NCBI GenBank assembly: GCA_024138025.1 | Contig: JAMXBD010000058.1 | Location: forward strand, 1,984,001 to 2,048,000 | Length of the DNA stretch: 64,000 nt | Direction of reading: 5' to 3' | Origin: Combretum micranthum | Taxonomy: Eukaryota > Streptophyta > Magnoliopsida > Myrtales > Combretaceae | Shown here: positions 1 to 10,209 of the stretch, piece by piece | Position numbering within the stretch: position 1 is the stretch's first letter | Layout: the number at the start of each line of letters is the position of its first letter | Program-made: the position numbers and the translations under genes | The notes under the pieces: model-generated | Databases searched by the model: none | Seen by the model: the letters and a program-made list of their open reading frames with translations, nothing else | What the model was told of the DNA's origin: nothing

Positions 1-1588
1 TTGTTTTATGAAATAAATTGTTGAGACACTACCATTGGGATTTTGCATATAAAGTGAGCATACCTATATATTCAAAAGTGTTTATCAAATATATATTTAT
101 ATTGTTACAAAAGGATTTTCTTTAAAATGGAGTTGAGTTAGAAAATGGATTTTGCAAAAGTTTAGAAAATTCGTTTTAAATCTGTACCTGACGTTTTCGG
201 AACCCAAATGACCTTTATGACCAAGATAAGTTTAGAAATGGATAGAACTTTTCGAATAGGTAGAAAACGGTATATCATATGCGAAATTCCGAGTTAAAAT
301 GAGCAAGTTATGGCCATTTTAAGTTGGAATTTCTTCTTATACGATTTTACCACGATTTTAAGTAAAGTTTAGAATCTCCAAGAATAGAAATTCATGGAAG
401 ACTTATCCCGGGTATTTCTTTTGTCTAGGTGACGAAGGATACGAGAATACCCTACCCGAGGATTACTACGACTAAGAAGATAGCGAAATGGACGAGTGAG
501 TTATTCCTTCTAATTTCGTTACCTTGCTTGTGCTTGTAATGTAGTAGCATTAGTATACTAAGAAAAGATAAAAACGAATATATTTGGGGATTTCGGGATT
601 ATATATGATTCTATGTTTATGCGTGAAATGAGAATTAAGAATATCGCAACTTCGATCTGCTTGTTTAAATAATTTTGTTTACTTACTTGTATGATTGTTT
701 ATTGTTGCTAAATTGATTGATCGCCCCTAATAAACCTTAATAAGGTTTGACCTAAGAACAATAAAACGTTCACGCATAGCATCCATCGAGTCACATCTAT
801 TTCAGAAGGCTGCTACTCCTACGCGTAGAGTTGGATTGGCTGTGATCGTGCGGTGCCACGGGCCATGTTCCTTCCTGGAGAATCCAAATCGCTCGGGGAA
901 AGCGACTCTAGGTTCGGAGCCGAGCCAACCGAACGCTGTGGGTGAGGACCTGGGGACTAGCAGTAGAAGGTCGAGGACCTTCAACCCCGATTCCCTAACC
1001 TTTGATACGGAGGGGTAAATCCGTTCTATATATGGTTTCCGGATGACTATATATATTCGCGTAATCATGTGATTGTTGCATTGTATGCATAGCATATGTT
1101 GATTAAATAAATAAACTTGTTTGAAATATGGTGAACGAAAAGGAATATCTCACTAAGCTAGTTGTAGCTTATACCCCTATAGATTTTGTTGAAACAGGTA
1201 TATTCGTGGATTAAATTTGAGGATCATGACATTAAGGAAGTCATGGACGGGTGATTAAGGATATGGAATCATACGATGAAGAAATTTTTTAAGGTTCTTT
1301 ATATGTGATAACCTATATGATTAGGGACGTATATTTATTTGAAGATAATAAAAGAATATGCCTTAAGAATTGAATTGTGATATGCTTACATTTTATATTA
1401 AGTATTCTCTTTGCCTTGTTACTTATTTATTATCAATGTAAATTGCTCTACTCCGATGCATCCCCTTGGTTGTGATGTACGCCTTGTACATAATATGGAA
1501 GCCTTCGCGTGACTAAGGTAGTCATTCCTAGGCTTTAGTATTGTGTACGGCGGACTGCCACGTTTAGGGTACCCCTCGGGGCGTGACA
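1..1588 (+). repeat. 5' LTR of element A (3' part only)
   Basis: This matches 8001-9584 with scattered substitutions and small indels, and ends in the same GGGGCGTGACA. The first roughly 2.6 kb of the LTR lies left of the window. It includes a GC-rich block at about 836-1018 that is conserved in most copies of this LTR family, and exon-like signals (an acceptor at 427-428, a donor at 496-497 and an acceptor at 1196-1197). Short open frames in it, such as minus 1095-802, are products of base composition rather than genes. Confidence 0.9.
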
Positions 1589-1596
1589 GTTTAAGT

Positions 1597-1608
1597 TGGT
1601 ATCAGAGC
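1597..1608 (+). other. Primer binding site, initiator-Met type
   Basis: TGGTATCAGAGC lies eight bases after the LTR end. It is the usual plant retrotransposon site complementary to the 3' end of initiator methionine tRNA, and it fixes the 5' LTR boundary and the element's strand. Confidence 0.93.
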
Positions 1609-2143
1609 AACAAGGTTTTGGGAATTAAGAGACAGGATATTAGAAGTATAGAGTGGTAGGACTTGGTCTTATGTCTAAGAATCCTTATGTCTAAGAATAG
1701 AACTTTATCTTGGAGAATATTAGAAGAAGGTAGGAAATACTTATGCATGAATTGGAGGATATTTAGTGAAGTACGAAATGGAAGTATCGCATGAATACGA
1801 TTTACCCTAAGATATTGATCCAAGATTGAGAAAGGTAGAAATAACTTCGAGATAGAACATAGCAGAATAATATGGAGAAAAGATGAAGGAGAATAAGCAT
1901 AGTAAGCCTACCTTAGCAAGATCGATAAGCCTTAATGCATAGTAACCCTAATCAAGGCCAATTAAGATCAAGATAAGTGTAATGTCTCTTTTATAGGTAA
2001 GACCCTTAGGTAAATAACATTAAGTACCTACGTTAACCTTTAATCAGATGAACAAAAGTCTCTAAAGCTTCACTTTTCCTTAAAAACAAATAACATGTGC
2101 GTAAAACTCGAAATAAAAGAAATATCTAATACGATCGCTTCGT
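1609..2143 (+). other. Untranslated leader of element A
   Basis: About 535 bases between the PBS and the first gag-like reading frame. It is AT-rich with many stops in all frames, and I see no motif in it. By position it is the 5' untranslated leader. Confidence 0.5.
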
Positions 2144-2976
2144 TTGGTTCTAGGAAGCTACCCGAGGAAGTTATGCTACAATCAAGCACCCCTCTCGAAG
2201 AACAACAAGAACAGGAATATTCCCACCACAAGATCTAACTCAAGAACTCTTGACCACCATAAGACGTCTAGAAGAGACGATAAGGACTTATATACAACAA
2301 ACACCCATAACCTCTGCACCCTCCGTTATAAGCCCAACTCGGAGCAACCCAGCAGCACAAGTCCCTTCCTTCATGGCCAATCAAGAACCCCAGGCTAAGA
2401 AGCATAAACAACTCCAACCTCTTAAGGACTTCGTAACCCCTAAGGTCAGATTGGAAGTGTAAAGGAAGACATTTCCCCAAAAGTTGCCCACAATTGCGAC
2501 ACAAGTGTTACTTCTGTGGAAACGAAGACCACAAAATCTTAATTGTCCTAAGAAGAATGGTACTATCTATTCTGGTCATGCAAAGAGAAAACACAGTGCC
2601 AACAATTACCCAACAACAATAAGGAAATGCTACGTATGCAGTCGTCTCATCTGTAGGACCAAGAATCACCCTACAAATGCCAAGGAAACATGCTACATGT
2701 GCAAGGTGTGGTATCTCTATGTACGTGAAGATCTAAAGACGCAAGGTTTATGGGACGACCCCATCTCAGTCCCCGAAAGAGATGACCCATCCAAGAAAGA
2801 ATGTGGGACTTCGTCTAGAGATCCTACCACCAAATCTCACCACAAAGGAAAAGAAAAAGTTACTGATAATGAAGACGAGGGATCAAGTAATCAAGGAAAT
2901 ATTCCTACCCTGTGAAGAGCAATCCGAAGCAGGAATGGACGCAAAACCTTCCGTAAAAGCTTTAATATATCGATAG
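2144..2976 (+). pseudogene. Degenerate zinc-knuckle ORF upstream of gag
   Basis: Short overlapping frames (2144-2398, 2250-2462, 2484-2915) together read like a decayed nucleocapsid region. At 2506-2550 there is a CX2C-X4-H knuckle (CYFCGNEDH) whose last cysteine, in LNC, is in another frame, so a one-base indel splits it. Two further cysteine pairs follow within 2484-2915 (CYVC and CYMC), and the rest is lysine-rich, ending in a charged Lys/Glu/Asp tail. The main gag with its own knuckles lies downstream at 3300-4534, so this is either a second, partial gag copy or a separate upstream protein of the family. I cannot assign a function. The frame damage makes it unlikely to be expressed. Confidence 0.45.
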
Positions 2977-3299
2977 GAGAAATGCTTTTGTAAAAAGGAT
3001 TAAACAAAGATGTATATGTTGTCTATATAATGATTTGAAATTTTAATTATGTTTTGCATCCTTTCTTTGAACTTTTGTAAAGGAAGTATTTAAGTCTTCC
3101 TTCTGTTTCCATGTATTTATTTTAATGATATGAATTTCCTTTTTATTATGATTTCAGTCAATTTTCAAATGTTTCTATATATTTGTATTCATTTCCGTAC
3201 TCGATTTCTATTGGCATATTTCTTGATCATTTTTCCGAAAAACGCCTAAGACTTAATAAAGTCCAAGAATCTCACACTAGCTTAATAAAACCTGTAGAA

Positions 3300-4534
3300 C
3301 AAATAGGAGACGTACTCGTGCACAATGCAACCAAGAAATACCCCCCTGTAGAACCTGAGAACACGGAAGAACCTCAACAACCAAACCAACCGCAAATGGA
3401 TCAAGCTAACATCGAACAACTTGCCAACCTCATAAGGAATTTCGCACAACAGGCTCAGGCTATGCCTACACCAGCACCTGCACAAGAAGCAGCACCAGAA
3501 GTTCCAACGCCACCGATTGAAACAGCACTAGCTGAGCCATCATTACCAAAACCTTATCAAAGTATGTTGCCAGAGTTCATTAAGTGCAATCGGTATTTTG
3601 ATGGAGCTTTTGGAAAACCGGATGAAGCTGATGATTGGTTAGCACAAATAGAACGATCTTTCAATGCTTTTGAAGTACCACTACACCTTCAGCTTACATA
3701 TGGAACTTTTATGCTGAGGTTCAATGCAAGAATATGGTGGGAATCCAAAAGTAGAGAGCTACTACCACCAATCACATGGAGACATTTAGGCATGAATTCT
3801 TGGAGAACTTTTTCCCTGGAAGCTTGAGAATCCAATTTAGTACAGATTTCCTAAGTATTTCTCAAGGAGGCCGTAGTCTTGAACAATACGAAACAGAGTT
3901 CAGTAAGCTGTTACAATATGCCCCCGAATCATATAAGGATAGTGAGGAACTAAAAAGGCAAGTCTTCTTAGGAGGATTGGATGAAGACCTTCGTATCAAG
4001 TTGATAGAATTTGACATCAAAGATTTTCGAGAACTAGTAGAAAGAGCACGAATTGTGGATGGTGCTAAGAAAAGGAAAACAGAAGGAAATGTCATGATAA
4101 TTGAGGAAGAATCTATAAGTGAACCTAGCTAAGCTCAAAGTCAATGAGCTCGAAACATCGGTCAGCCCGAGTAGAAAGAAGGATAAAAAGAAACTGGATA
4201 CCCAATGTTGGAAATGCAAAAAGGGACATCAACCAAGACAGTGTCCAAGCTTCAACACAAGTGTTACCAGCGGGAGTCCAAATCACAAGTTATGAGATGT
4301 CCAAAGAAAACCTCTGCCACCTGTCTGATCTGTAAGGAGCCAGGACATATTGCCAAGAAGTGTCCTAAGAAGAAAAATATGGAAGGGAGATACTCGGCAA
4401 TACCCTCACGAGAAATACGTGCGTACAACCTACAAGGACAATGGATTTGCGAGGAAGCCAACCAAGAGATAGAATTCGCTGTTTTAGAAGAAGACGATAG
4501 TCACAAATGCGAATCGATATCGGGTTACCCTTAG
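3300..4534 (+). pseudogene. Broken gag of element A
   Basis: Gag forms the retrotransposon particle and binds its RNA. The reading frame starts as a Pro/Gln/Ala-rich stretch, then enters the retrotransposon gag domain from about 3565 (MLPEFIK, then a WLAQIERSF-like helix and FNARIWWE). A one-base loss near 3774-3780 shifts the frame, and the domain continues at 3776-4132 (FRHEFLENFFPGSLR, LEQYETEFSKLLQYAP, LGGLDED). After a stop, three zinc knuckles follow at 4199-4370. The first is CWKC-X3-H-X4-C, the second has lost a Cys and the His, and the third (CLICKEPGHIAKKC) is perfect. The order and spacing match the gag of element E at 59391-58227 on the minus strand. No pol frame follows. At least three frame breaks mean that no full Gag can be made. 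Confidence 0.85.
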
Positions 4535-5404
4535 ATAATAGATTTCTTGTTATACCGTTTGGACCAAAGAAACAGTTTGCTAGTAATGATCACAGATTAT
4601 GTAATTGTCACCTTTTCCCTTGATACAGGAGGGATAAAAATATGATTATCAAAAACTTTGTACGTATCAAATGAAGAAAGCAAATAAATTGTCTTTTACC
4701 TTGAATACACCAAAAACAAAGTACATCAAAAGCATAACTATTGCCGCCTAAAAGCTAGAACTGGTAATGATAAAATCTCAACAAGCAAATTCCAAATTTT
4801 TCATCTTGACCTCAAACCTTGTCAAGATGACCACGTAAAGAATAAAACAACGATATGGAATAAGTATAAACATTGTGTATTTTATACGAGCATGTCATAT
4901 ATATACTCACATAAGAATGGGAAAGCGAAATTACAACATTCCTTCGTTAAGTAAATATACCAGTGTCGTGTCATATTGAGTCGTCGTCAGTTCAAAATTA
5001 AGTCAAGTCAAGTGACAAGTCGTCAGTCGTCTGTTGTGTTGGTTGAGTTTGAAACTCTTCAAAAAGAGTCAAGTAAAGTGAAGGTTGAAAGTCGCTGAAA
5101 CCAAATCTTATTGACCTTATATATGCTATATTGCATAAAATATTAAATGCACCACGAAATTCCAATATTACCGACTAAAGGTACATGGGAAATAGAAAAA
5201 ATGAAAGAAGAAATTCAAGAACGACGATAGACTTCCAAACCCTTTTGTGGAAGCAGAACTAAGGGAAACGACATAATAAAATCATAATACCATTCCAACA
5301 AATAAATGTGAGACAAAACTCCAATTATCATGAATATTGATGAATTACGACAAACAATTTCTTATCAAAGTTCTAAAAACCTATATACGCATAACAAGTT
5401 TTGA
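4535..5404 (+). other. Non-coding internal 3' region of element A
   Basis: About 870 bases between the end of gag and the polypurine tract, where an autonomous element would carry pol. There are stops in every frame and no RT or integrase motif. A low-complexity patch at about 4975-5045 repeats AAGTC/GTCGTCAG units. I see nothing else. Confidence 0.5.
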
Positions 5405-5433
5405 GGACAAAACTTTCTTTAAGGTGGGTAGGT
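5403..5433 (+). other. Polypurine tract region of element A
   Basis: A GAGGACAAAAC segment followed by TTTAAGGTGGGTAGGT lies directly before the 3' LTR. Element E has nearly the same tract in the opposite orientation at 55906-55935. It is the expected plus-strand priming site of reverse transcription. Confidence 0.85.
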
Positions 5434-6457
5434 TGTAAACCCCCAAAAATTTTCATAATTTATAGAAAATAATTCTAAAAGTTTAGAATTTAAATCCCAA
5501 AAATCGACTCACGTTAAAACCAAATTCTAAATCAAGACAAGCGCCAGAAACGAAACCCTAAAAATCGAACCTAATTAAAACTTAATTCCAAATAAAGATA
5601 AAAAACGAATTTTCTCAATCTTGAGAAAACAAGAACCCTTGAAACAAAATATAAAGTTCAACTACCGATTTAATCAACGTTCGTACATCAATTAAATCAT
5701 CTAATCATTTCCTAACACGCAAATCAAGACAATATATCCAAATAACGATGAAAACTCAAAAGAATTATACGATCGTACGAATAACTTAGAAAAATCGGAA
5801 ATCAAAACGGAACCCTAAAAGTCAACAAGCCTACAACGAACCCTAGTGTTTAAGATCCGGCAATCCCACGTTCCTAAACCCTAGAAAACGAAATTAAGTT
5901 AATGGCCTAAATAGTTCGTAATAACGTAGGGTAACATAAAAATATCAGATTCGCGAATTTTGAGTGACCTTCGGACCCAAACGGGATCGGTTCTCGAAAA
6001 GCGTGTCCCGGAGCTCGAAATATTAAAAATATTCCGTTTATACCAATAGACTCGTAAAAATACAAGGATTCCAAAAATATCGGTTTTAGAATTTTTCGGT
6101 AGCTAAAAATTACAGATATCGCATTATTACGCCTATTTTTATTACTACCGGTACTTTAATTGTCTAGTCTACTATTCATAGTACTTTTCTACTATTCATT
6201 ACTATTTCACTATCTCTACTTTTTCTTACACCTATTTCTTACACCTACATATCTATTTTCTTACTTTTTATATTTCCAATACACCTTTAATCAAATAATA
6301 CCTTACATATTAATTATTTTCTTACAAATTTCACTCAAAAAATCAACTCACTCTCTCTCCCCAATGCCCAAAACCGGTGCCTCCCCCTCTCCATCAATCT
6401 CTATTTTGTTTCTTTTTCAATTTATTTTATTACATCCAAAAATCACTCCAAAAATTC

Positions 6458-6465
6458 TATAAATA
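6458..6465 (+). promoter_or_regulatory. LTR core promoter TATA box (element A)
   Basis: TATAAATA is followed by CCCC and a CT-rich stretch. The same TATAAATACCCC arrangement occurs at the equivalent place in other LTRs of this family here (51569-51576 on plus; about 12684, 13863, 43618 and 63717 on minus). This placement across copies supports it as the Pol II promoter; the start would be about 30 bases downstream. Confidence 0.7.
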
Positions 6466-6680
6466 CCCCTTCCTCTTCCACTCTTTCACACAATTCATTC
6501 ACTACCAAAACTCTCTCAAAATCTCTCCACAAATTCTCTCTTCAAGAATTCTCTCTACCAAAACTTTCTCAAACCAATTCCTCACAAAAATCATCCCTCA
6601 TACATAAACTATCTACCACATATTACTACTCACATAATACCCATTTCATCTACCACCTTCATACCTCTTACATACCTTAG

Positions 6681-9199
6681 GTAAATATTTATTCCATCTA
6701 TTATTCATCCATGTCATGTAACTTAACATGACTATGGTGTTGTTTTGAAACTCATATGAGTAGTAAAAGCAACATCATGTTCATGTTTTGTTCTTGTACA
6801 TAAGCTTCCTATTTTATTATGTTGTTATTATTATTGTGATTATTTGCTTATATATATAATATTATGTATATTATGTATATATATTTATTTAGAGCATATA
6901 AGCTCATTTGTTATTTATTTATTTTTAAGTTATGCAATTTATTTATTTTATGTTGATATTAAGACTAGTCTTTCTAGTCTTAGACTTGTCCATAGCAAGT
7001 CAAAACAATCTTTTATTTATTCTCTTTAAATCTTTCGGGACTAGTCCATTCTTAGTCCCGGGACGCCTTGATAAAGCTAAGGCTCCAATACTTGACCGGG
7101 ATTCCTTGATGAAGCTAAGGTTCCCAATGCTTGATATTTTATTTTCTTGCTCATTAATTATTTTTTTAATATTTTCTTATGTTCTTATTATTTTATATGC
7201 TCGTGATACTTGCATTTACATAATGTTAATGTCTCAACTAGTCTAAAAATAGAATCTTGTTTTACTAAATGAGCTCAAAGCTAAGTTTCCAATTATATGA
7301 TTTACTACAAAAACATGAAGTTATTATCAACAACCTAGAAATAGAATAATACAAGTTTTCTCAAGTTTTCTTAAATAACAAAAATAGATTTATCAAGAAA
7401 ACGTAAGAAATAAATGTTTTCCTTGTATTTTATGGTAATCCAAGTTTTTAGAAAAATAAATCGTTCATATTGAAAGTTTGAGACTTAAATTCTTTTCTAA
7501 AACTAAGGAACAAACTAGTTTTCAAAGTTAATATAAAAATCAACTCATAAGGAACCCACTTAGGAAAAGTAATGATTTTTAAATTCTAAAAGAAAGAACT
7601 TGTTTTCAAAAGAATATAAATAAAGTAAGGTTAGCAATAATGGATTTTATCAATAAAGATGATTCTTTTCAAAGAAATGAAAGAACAAGTTTTACAAAGC
7701 AAAAGCTTATATTTTAGGAATAAATATAAGAAGACAAGATTCATTTTCTAAAAACCATCATAAATACAAAAATTTATAAAAAGGTTTTTATCAACTTAAT
7801 ATACTTTTGATGAATTTGAACTTTAATCACTAGAAGGAAAATTTAATACAAGACTAAAGGATTAAGGAAAAATTCAACTTGTTTTGGAAGAAGAAATGAA
7901 GAAAATAAAATAAGAATATACTCATTTATAACAACCTAGGAAAAATATAAAGTTTCTTTAGATACTTGAAAGGAAATTTTCAAAACTAAGGTTTAAATAA
8001 TTGTTTTATGAAATAAATTGTTGAAACACTACCATTGGGATTTTGTATATAAAGTGAGCATACCTGTATATTCAAATGTGTTTATCAAATATATATTTAT
8101 ATTGTTACAAAAGGATTTTCTTTAAAATGAGTTGAGTTAGAAAATGAATTTTGCGAAAGTTTAGAAAATTCGTTTTAAATCTGTACCTGATGTTTTCGGA
8201 ACCCAAATGACCTTATATGACAAAGATAACCTTAGAAATGGATAGATCTTTTCGAATAGGTAGAAAACGGTATATCATATACGAAATTCCGAGTTAAAAT
8301 GAGCAAGTTATGGCCATTTTAAGTTGGAATTTCTTCTTATACGATTTTACCACGATTTTAAGTAAAGTTTAGAATCTCCAAGAATAGAAATTCATGGAAG
8401 ACTTATCCCGGGTATTTCTTTTGTCTAGGTAACGAGGGATACGAGAATACCCTACCCAAGGATTACTACGACTAAGAAGATAGCGAAATGGACGAGTGAG
8501 TTATTCCTTCTAATTTCGTTACCTTGCTTGTGCTTGTAATGTAGTAGCATTAGTATACTAAGAAAAGATAAAAACGAATATATTTGGGGATTTCGGGATT
8601 ATACATATGATTCTATGTTTATGCGTGAAATGAGAATTAAGAATATCGCAACTTCGATCTGCTTGTTTAAATAATTTTGTTTACTTACTTGTATGATTGT
8701 TTATTGTTGCTAAATTGATTGATCGCCCCTAATAACCTTAATAAGGTTTGACCTAAGAACAATAAAACGTTCACGCATAGCATCCATCGAGTCACATCTA
8801 TTTCAGAAGGCTGCTACTCCTACGCGTAGAGTTGGATTGGCGTGATCGTGCGGTGCCACGGGCCATGTTCCTTCCTGGAGAATCCAAATCGCTCGGGGAA
8901 AGCGACTCTAGGTTCAGAGCCGAGCCAACCGAACGCTGTGGGTGAGGACTGGGGACTAGCAGTAGAAGGTCGAGGACCTTCAACCCCGATTCCCTAACCT
9001 TTGATACGGAGGGGTAAATCCGTTCATATATGGTTTCCGGATGACTATATATATTCGCGTAATCATGTGATTGTTGCATTGTATGCATAGCATATGTTTG
9101 ATTAAATAAATAAACTTGTTTGAAATTATGGTACGAACGAAAAGGAATATCTCACTAAGCTAGTTGTAGCTTATACCCCTGTAGATTTTGTTGAAACAG
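6681..9199 (+). other. Putative spliced leader signals inside the LTR
   Basis: A donor-like CTTAG/GTAAAT lies at 6681, and an acceptor-like TTTCTTTTGTCTAG/GT ends at 8428. A donor GA/GTGAGTT lies at 8496, and an acceptor ending in AACAG is at 9199. Together they delimit a first exon from about 6490, a 67-base second exon (8429-8495) and a third exon running out of the LTR toward gag. The same signals stand at equivalent positions in the 5' LTR and, in diverged form, in element E (donor 63531, exon 62129-62031, acceptor at 61346). Splicing is inferred only from sequence. Confidence 0.5.
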
Positions 9200-9584
9200 G
9201 TATATTCGTGGATTAAATTTGAGGATCATGACATTAAGGAAGTCATGGACGGATGATTAAGGATATGGAATCATACGATGAAGAAATGTTGTAAGGTTCT
9301 TTATATGTGATAACCTATATGATTAGGGACGTATATTTATTTGAAATAATAGAAGAATATGCCTTAAGAATTGAATTGTGATATGCTTACATTTTATATT
9401 TTCTCTTTGCCTTGTTACTTATTTATTATCAATGTAAATTGCGCTACTCCGATGCATCCCCTTGGTTGTGATGTACGCCTTGTACATAATATGGAAGCCT
9501 TCGCGTGACTAAGGTAGTCATTCCTAGGTTTTAGTATTGTGTACGGCGGACTGCCACGTTTAGGGTACCCCTCGGGGCGTGACA

Positions 9585-10209
9585 ATAGAAGAGGGGAAAT
9601 TTTTTTTTTTTTTGTTATTTTGTTAATTAAAAGTAAGAAATGAAAGATGTGAAATTGTATTGGAATTGAAAATGTGTAAGAAATAGATGTATGGGTTGTA
9701 AGAATAGGTTGTAAGAAAAAGTAGAGTAGGTGAATAGTGTTGAATAGTAGAAAATAGTGTAATGTAAAAGTAGATATGACAATTAAATGCCGGTAGTAAG
9801 AAAATACGCGTATAAATGGGATATCTGATATTTTTAGCTACCGAAAAATTACGAAATTGATATTTTTGAAAATCTTATATTTTTATGAGTCTAACGGTAT
9901 GTTCGGAATATTTTTCCTATTTCGAGCTCCAGAACACATTTTTCGAGAACTGTATCCGATCGGGTTCTAAGGACACTTGAATTTTGCGAAACTGATAATT
10001 TTACGTAACCTATAGCTATTACAAACCATTATAGCTAATTATTCCCACTTCGTTTTCTAGGGCTAGAGAAGACGGCAATGCCGGATCTAGAATTAGGGTT
10101 TGTACTAGCCTTTGTTGACCTTTAGGGTTTCGGTTAACTCTGGAAATCCGGTTGACTTTCGATTAGAGTTTAAACTATAATTCGAATCCAAAAATTTCGG
10201 GGATTTACA
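9585..10209 (-). repeat. Tail of a minus-strand long LTR, split by element A
   Basis: This reads like the start of U3 of the long-LTR family on the minus strand. It holds the block TAAGAAAATACGCG, a conserved stretch ATATTTTTAGCTACCGAAAA, and the terminus GGGGATTTACA at 10209. A T-run at about 9600 follows the junction with A. The remainder of this LTR is presumably left of the window, because A inserted into it. Confidence 0.75.

Larger units (their letters stand above)
1..9584 (+). mobile_element. Element A: gag-only long-LTR retrotransposon (left end outside window)
   Basis: Positions 1-1588 and about 8001-9584 are near-identical direct repeats. The first is followed by a tRNA primer binding site, and the full right copy is preceded by a polypurine tract, so this is one LTR element read left to right. 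The LTR begins TGTAAACCCCC, ends GCGTGACA and is 4151 bp long. The internal part is only about 3.85 kb and encodes a broken gag with no protease, RT, RNase H or integrase that I can see. Very long LTRs, an initiator-Met PBS and a GAGGACAAAACTTTCTTTAAGG tract split by a few bases resemble the Tekay/Del chromovirus lineage; that lineage call is an inference. With gag but no pol, it fits the non-autonomous TR-GAG class. It sits inside an older minus-strand LTR, whose tail is at 9585-10209. Confidence 0.85.
5434..9584 (+). repeat. Complete 3' LTR of element A (4151 bp)
   Basis: It begins TGTAAACCCCC after the polypurine tract and ends GGGGCGTGACA. U3 is about 1.05 kb, judging by a TATA box at 6458, which leaves about 3.1 kb of R plus U5, an unusually long transcribed LTR part. 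Landmarks recur in most copies in the window: the TATA box, an AG-GTAAAT donor-like site at 6681, a GGGACTAGTCC block near 7030-7070, the AACTTAAAATGGCCATAAC-type block in minus copies, a 67-base exon-like segment (8429-8495) and a GC-rich block (8820-9010). The bases after the LTR are ATAGA, the expected target duplication, but the left partner is outside the window. Confidence 0.92.

Noticed and set aside
802..1095. Open frames on both strands in the GC-rich LTR block (also at 8798-9088, 44208-44482 and 49796-50164)
   Set aside because: They recur only because the LTR block recurs. The frames differ between copies through indels and show no protein motif.
6160..7246. Overlapping Phe/Tyr/Leu-rich frames that resemble membrane proteins
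   Set aside because: They follow from T-rich LTR sequence; equivalent LTR copies break the frames.
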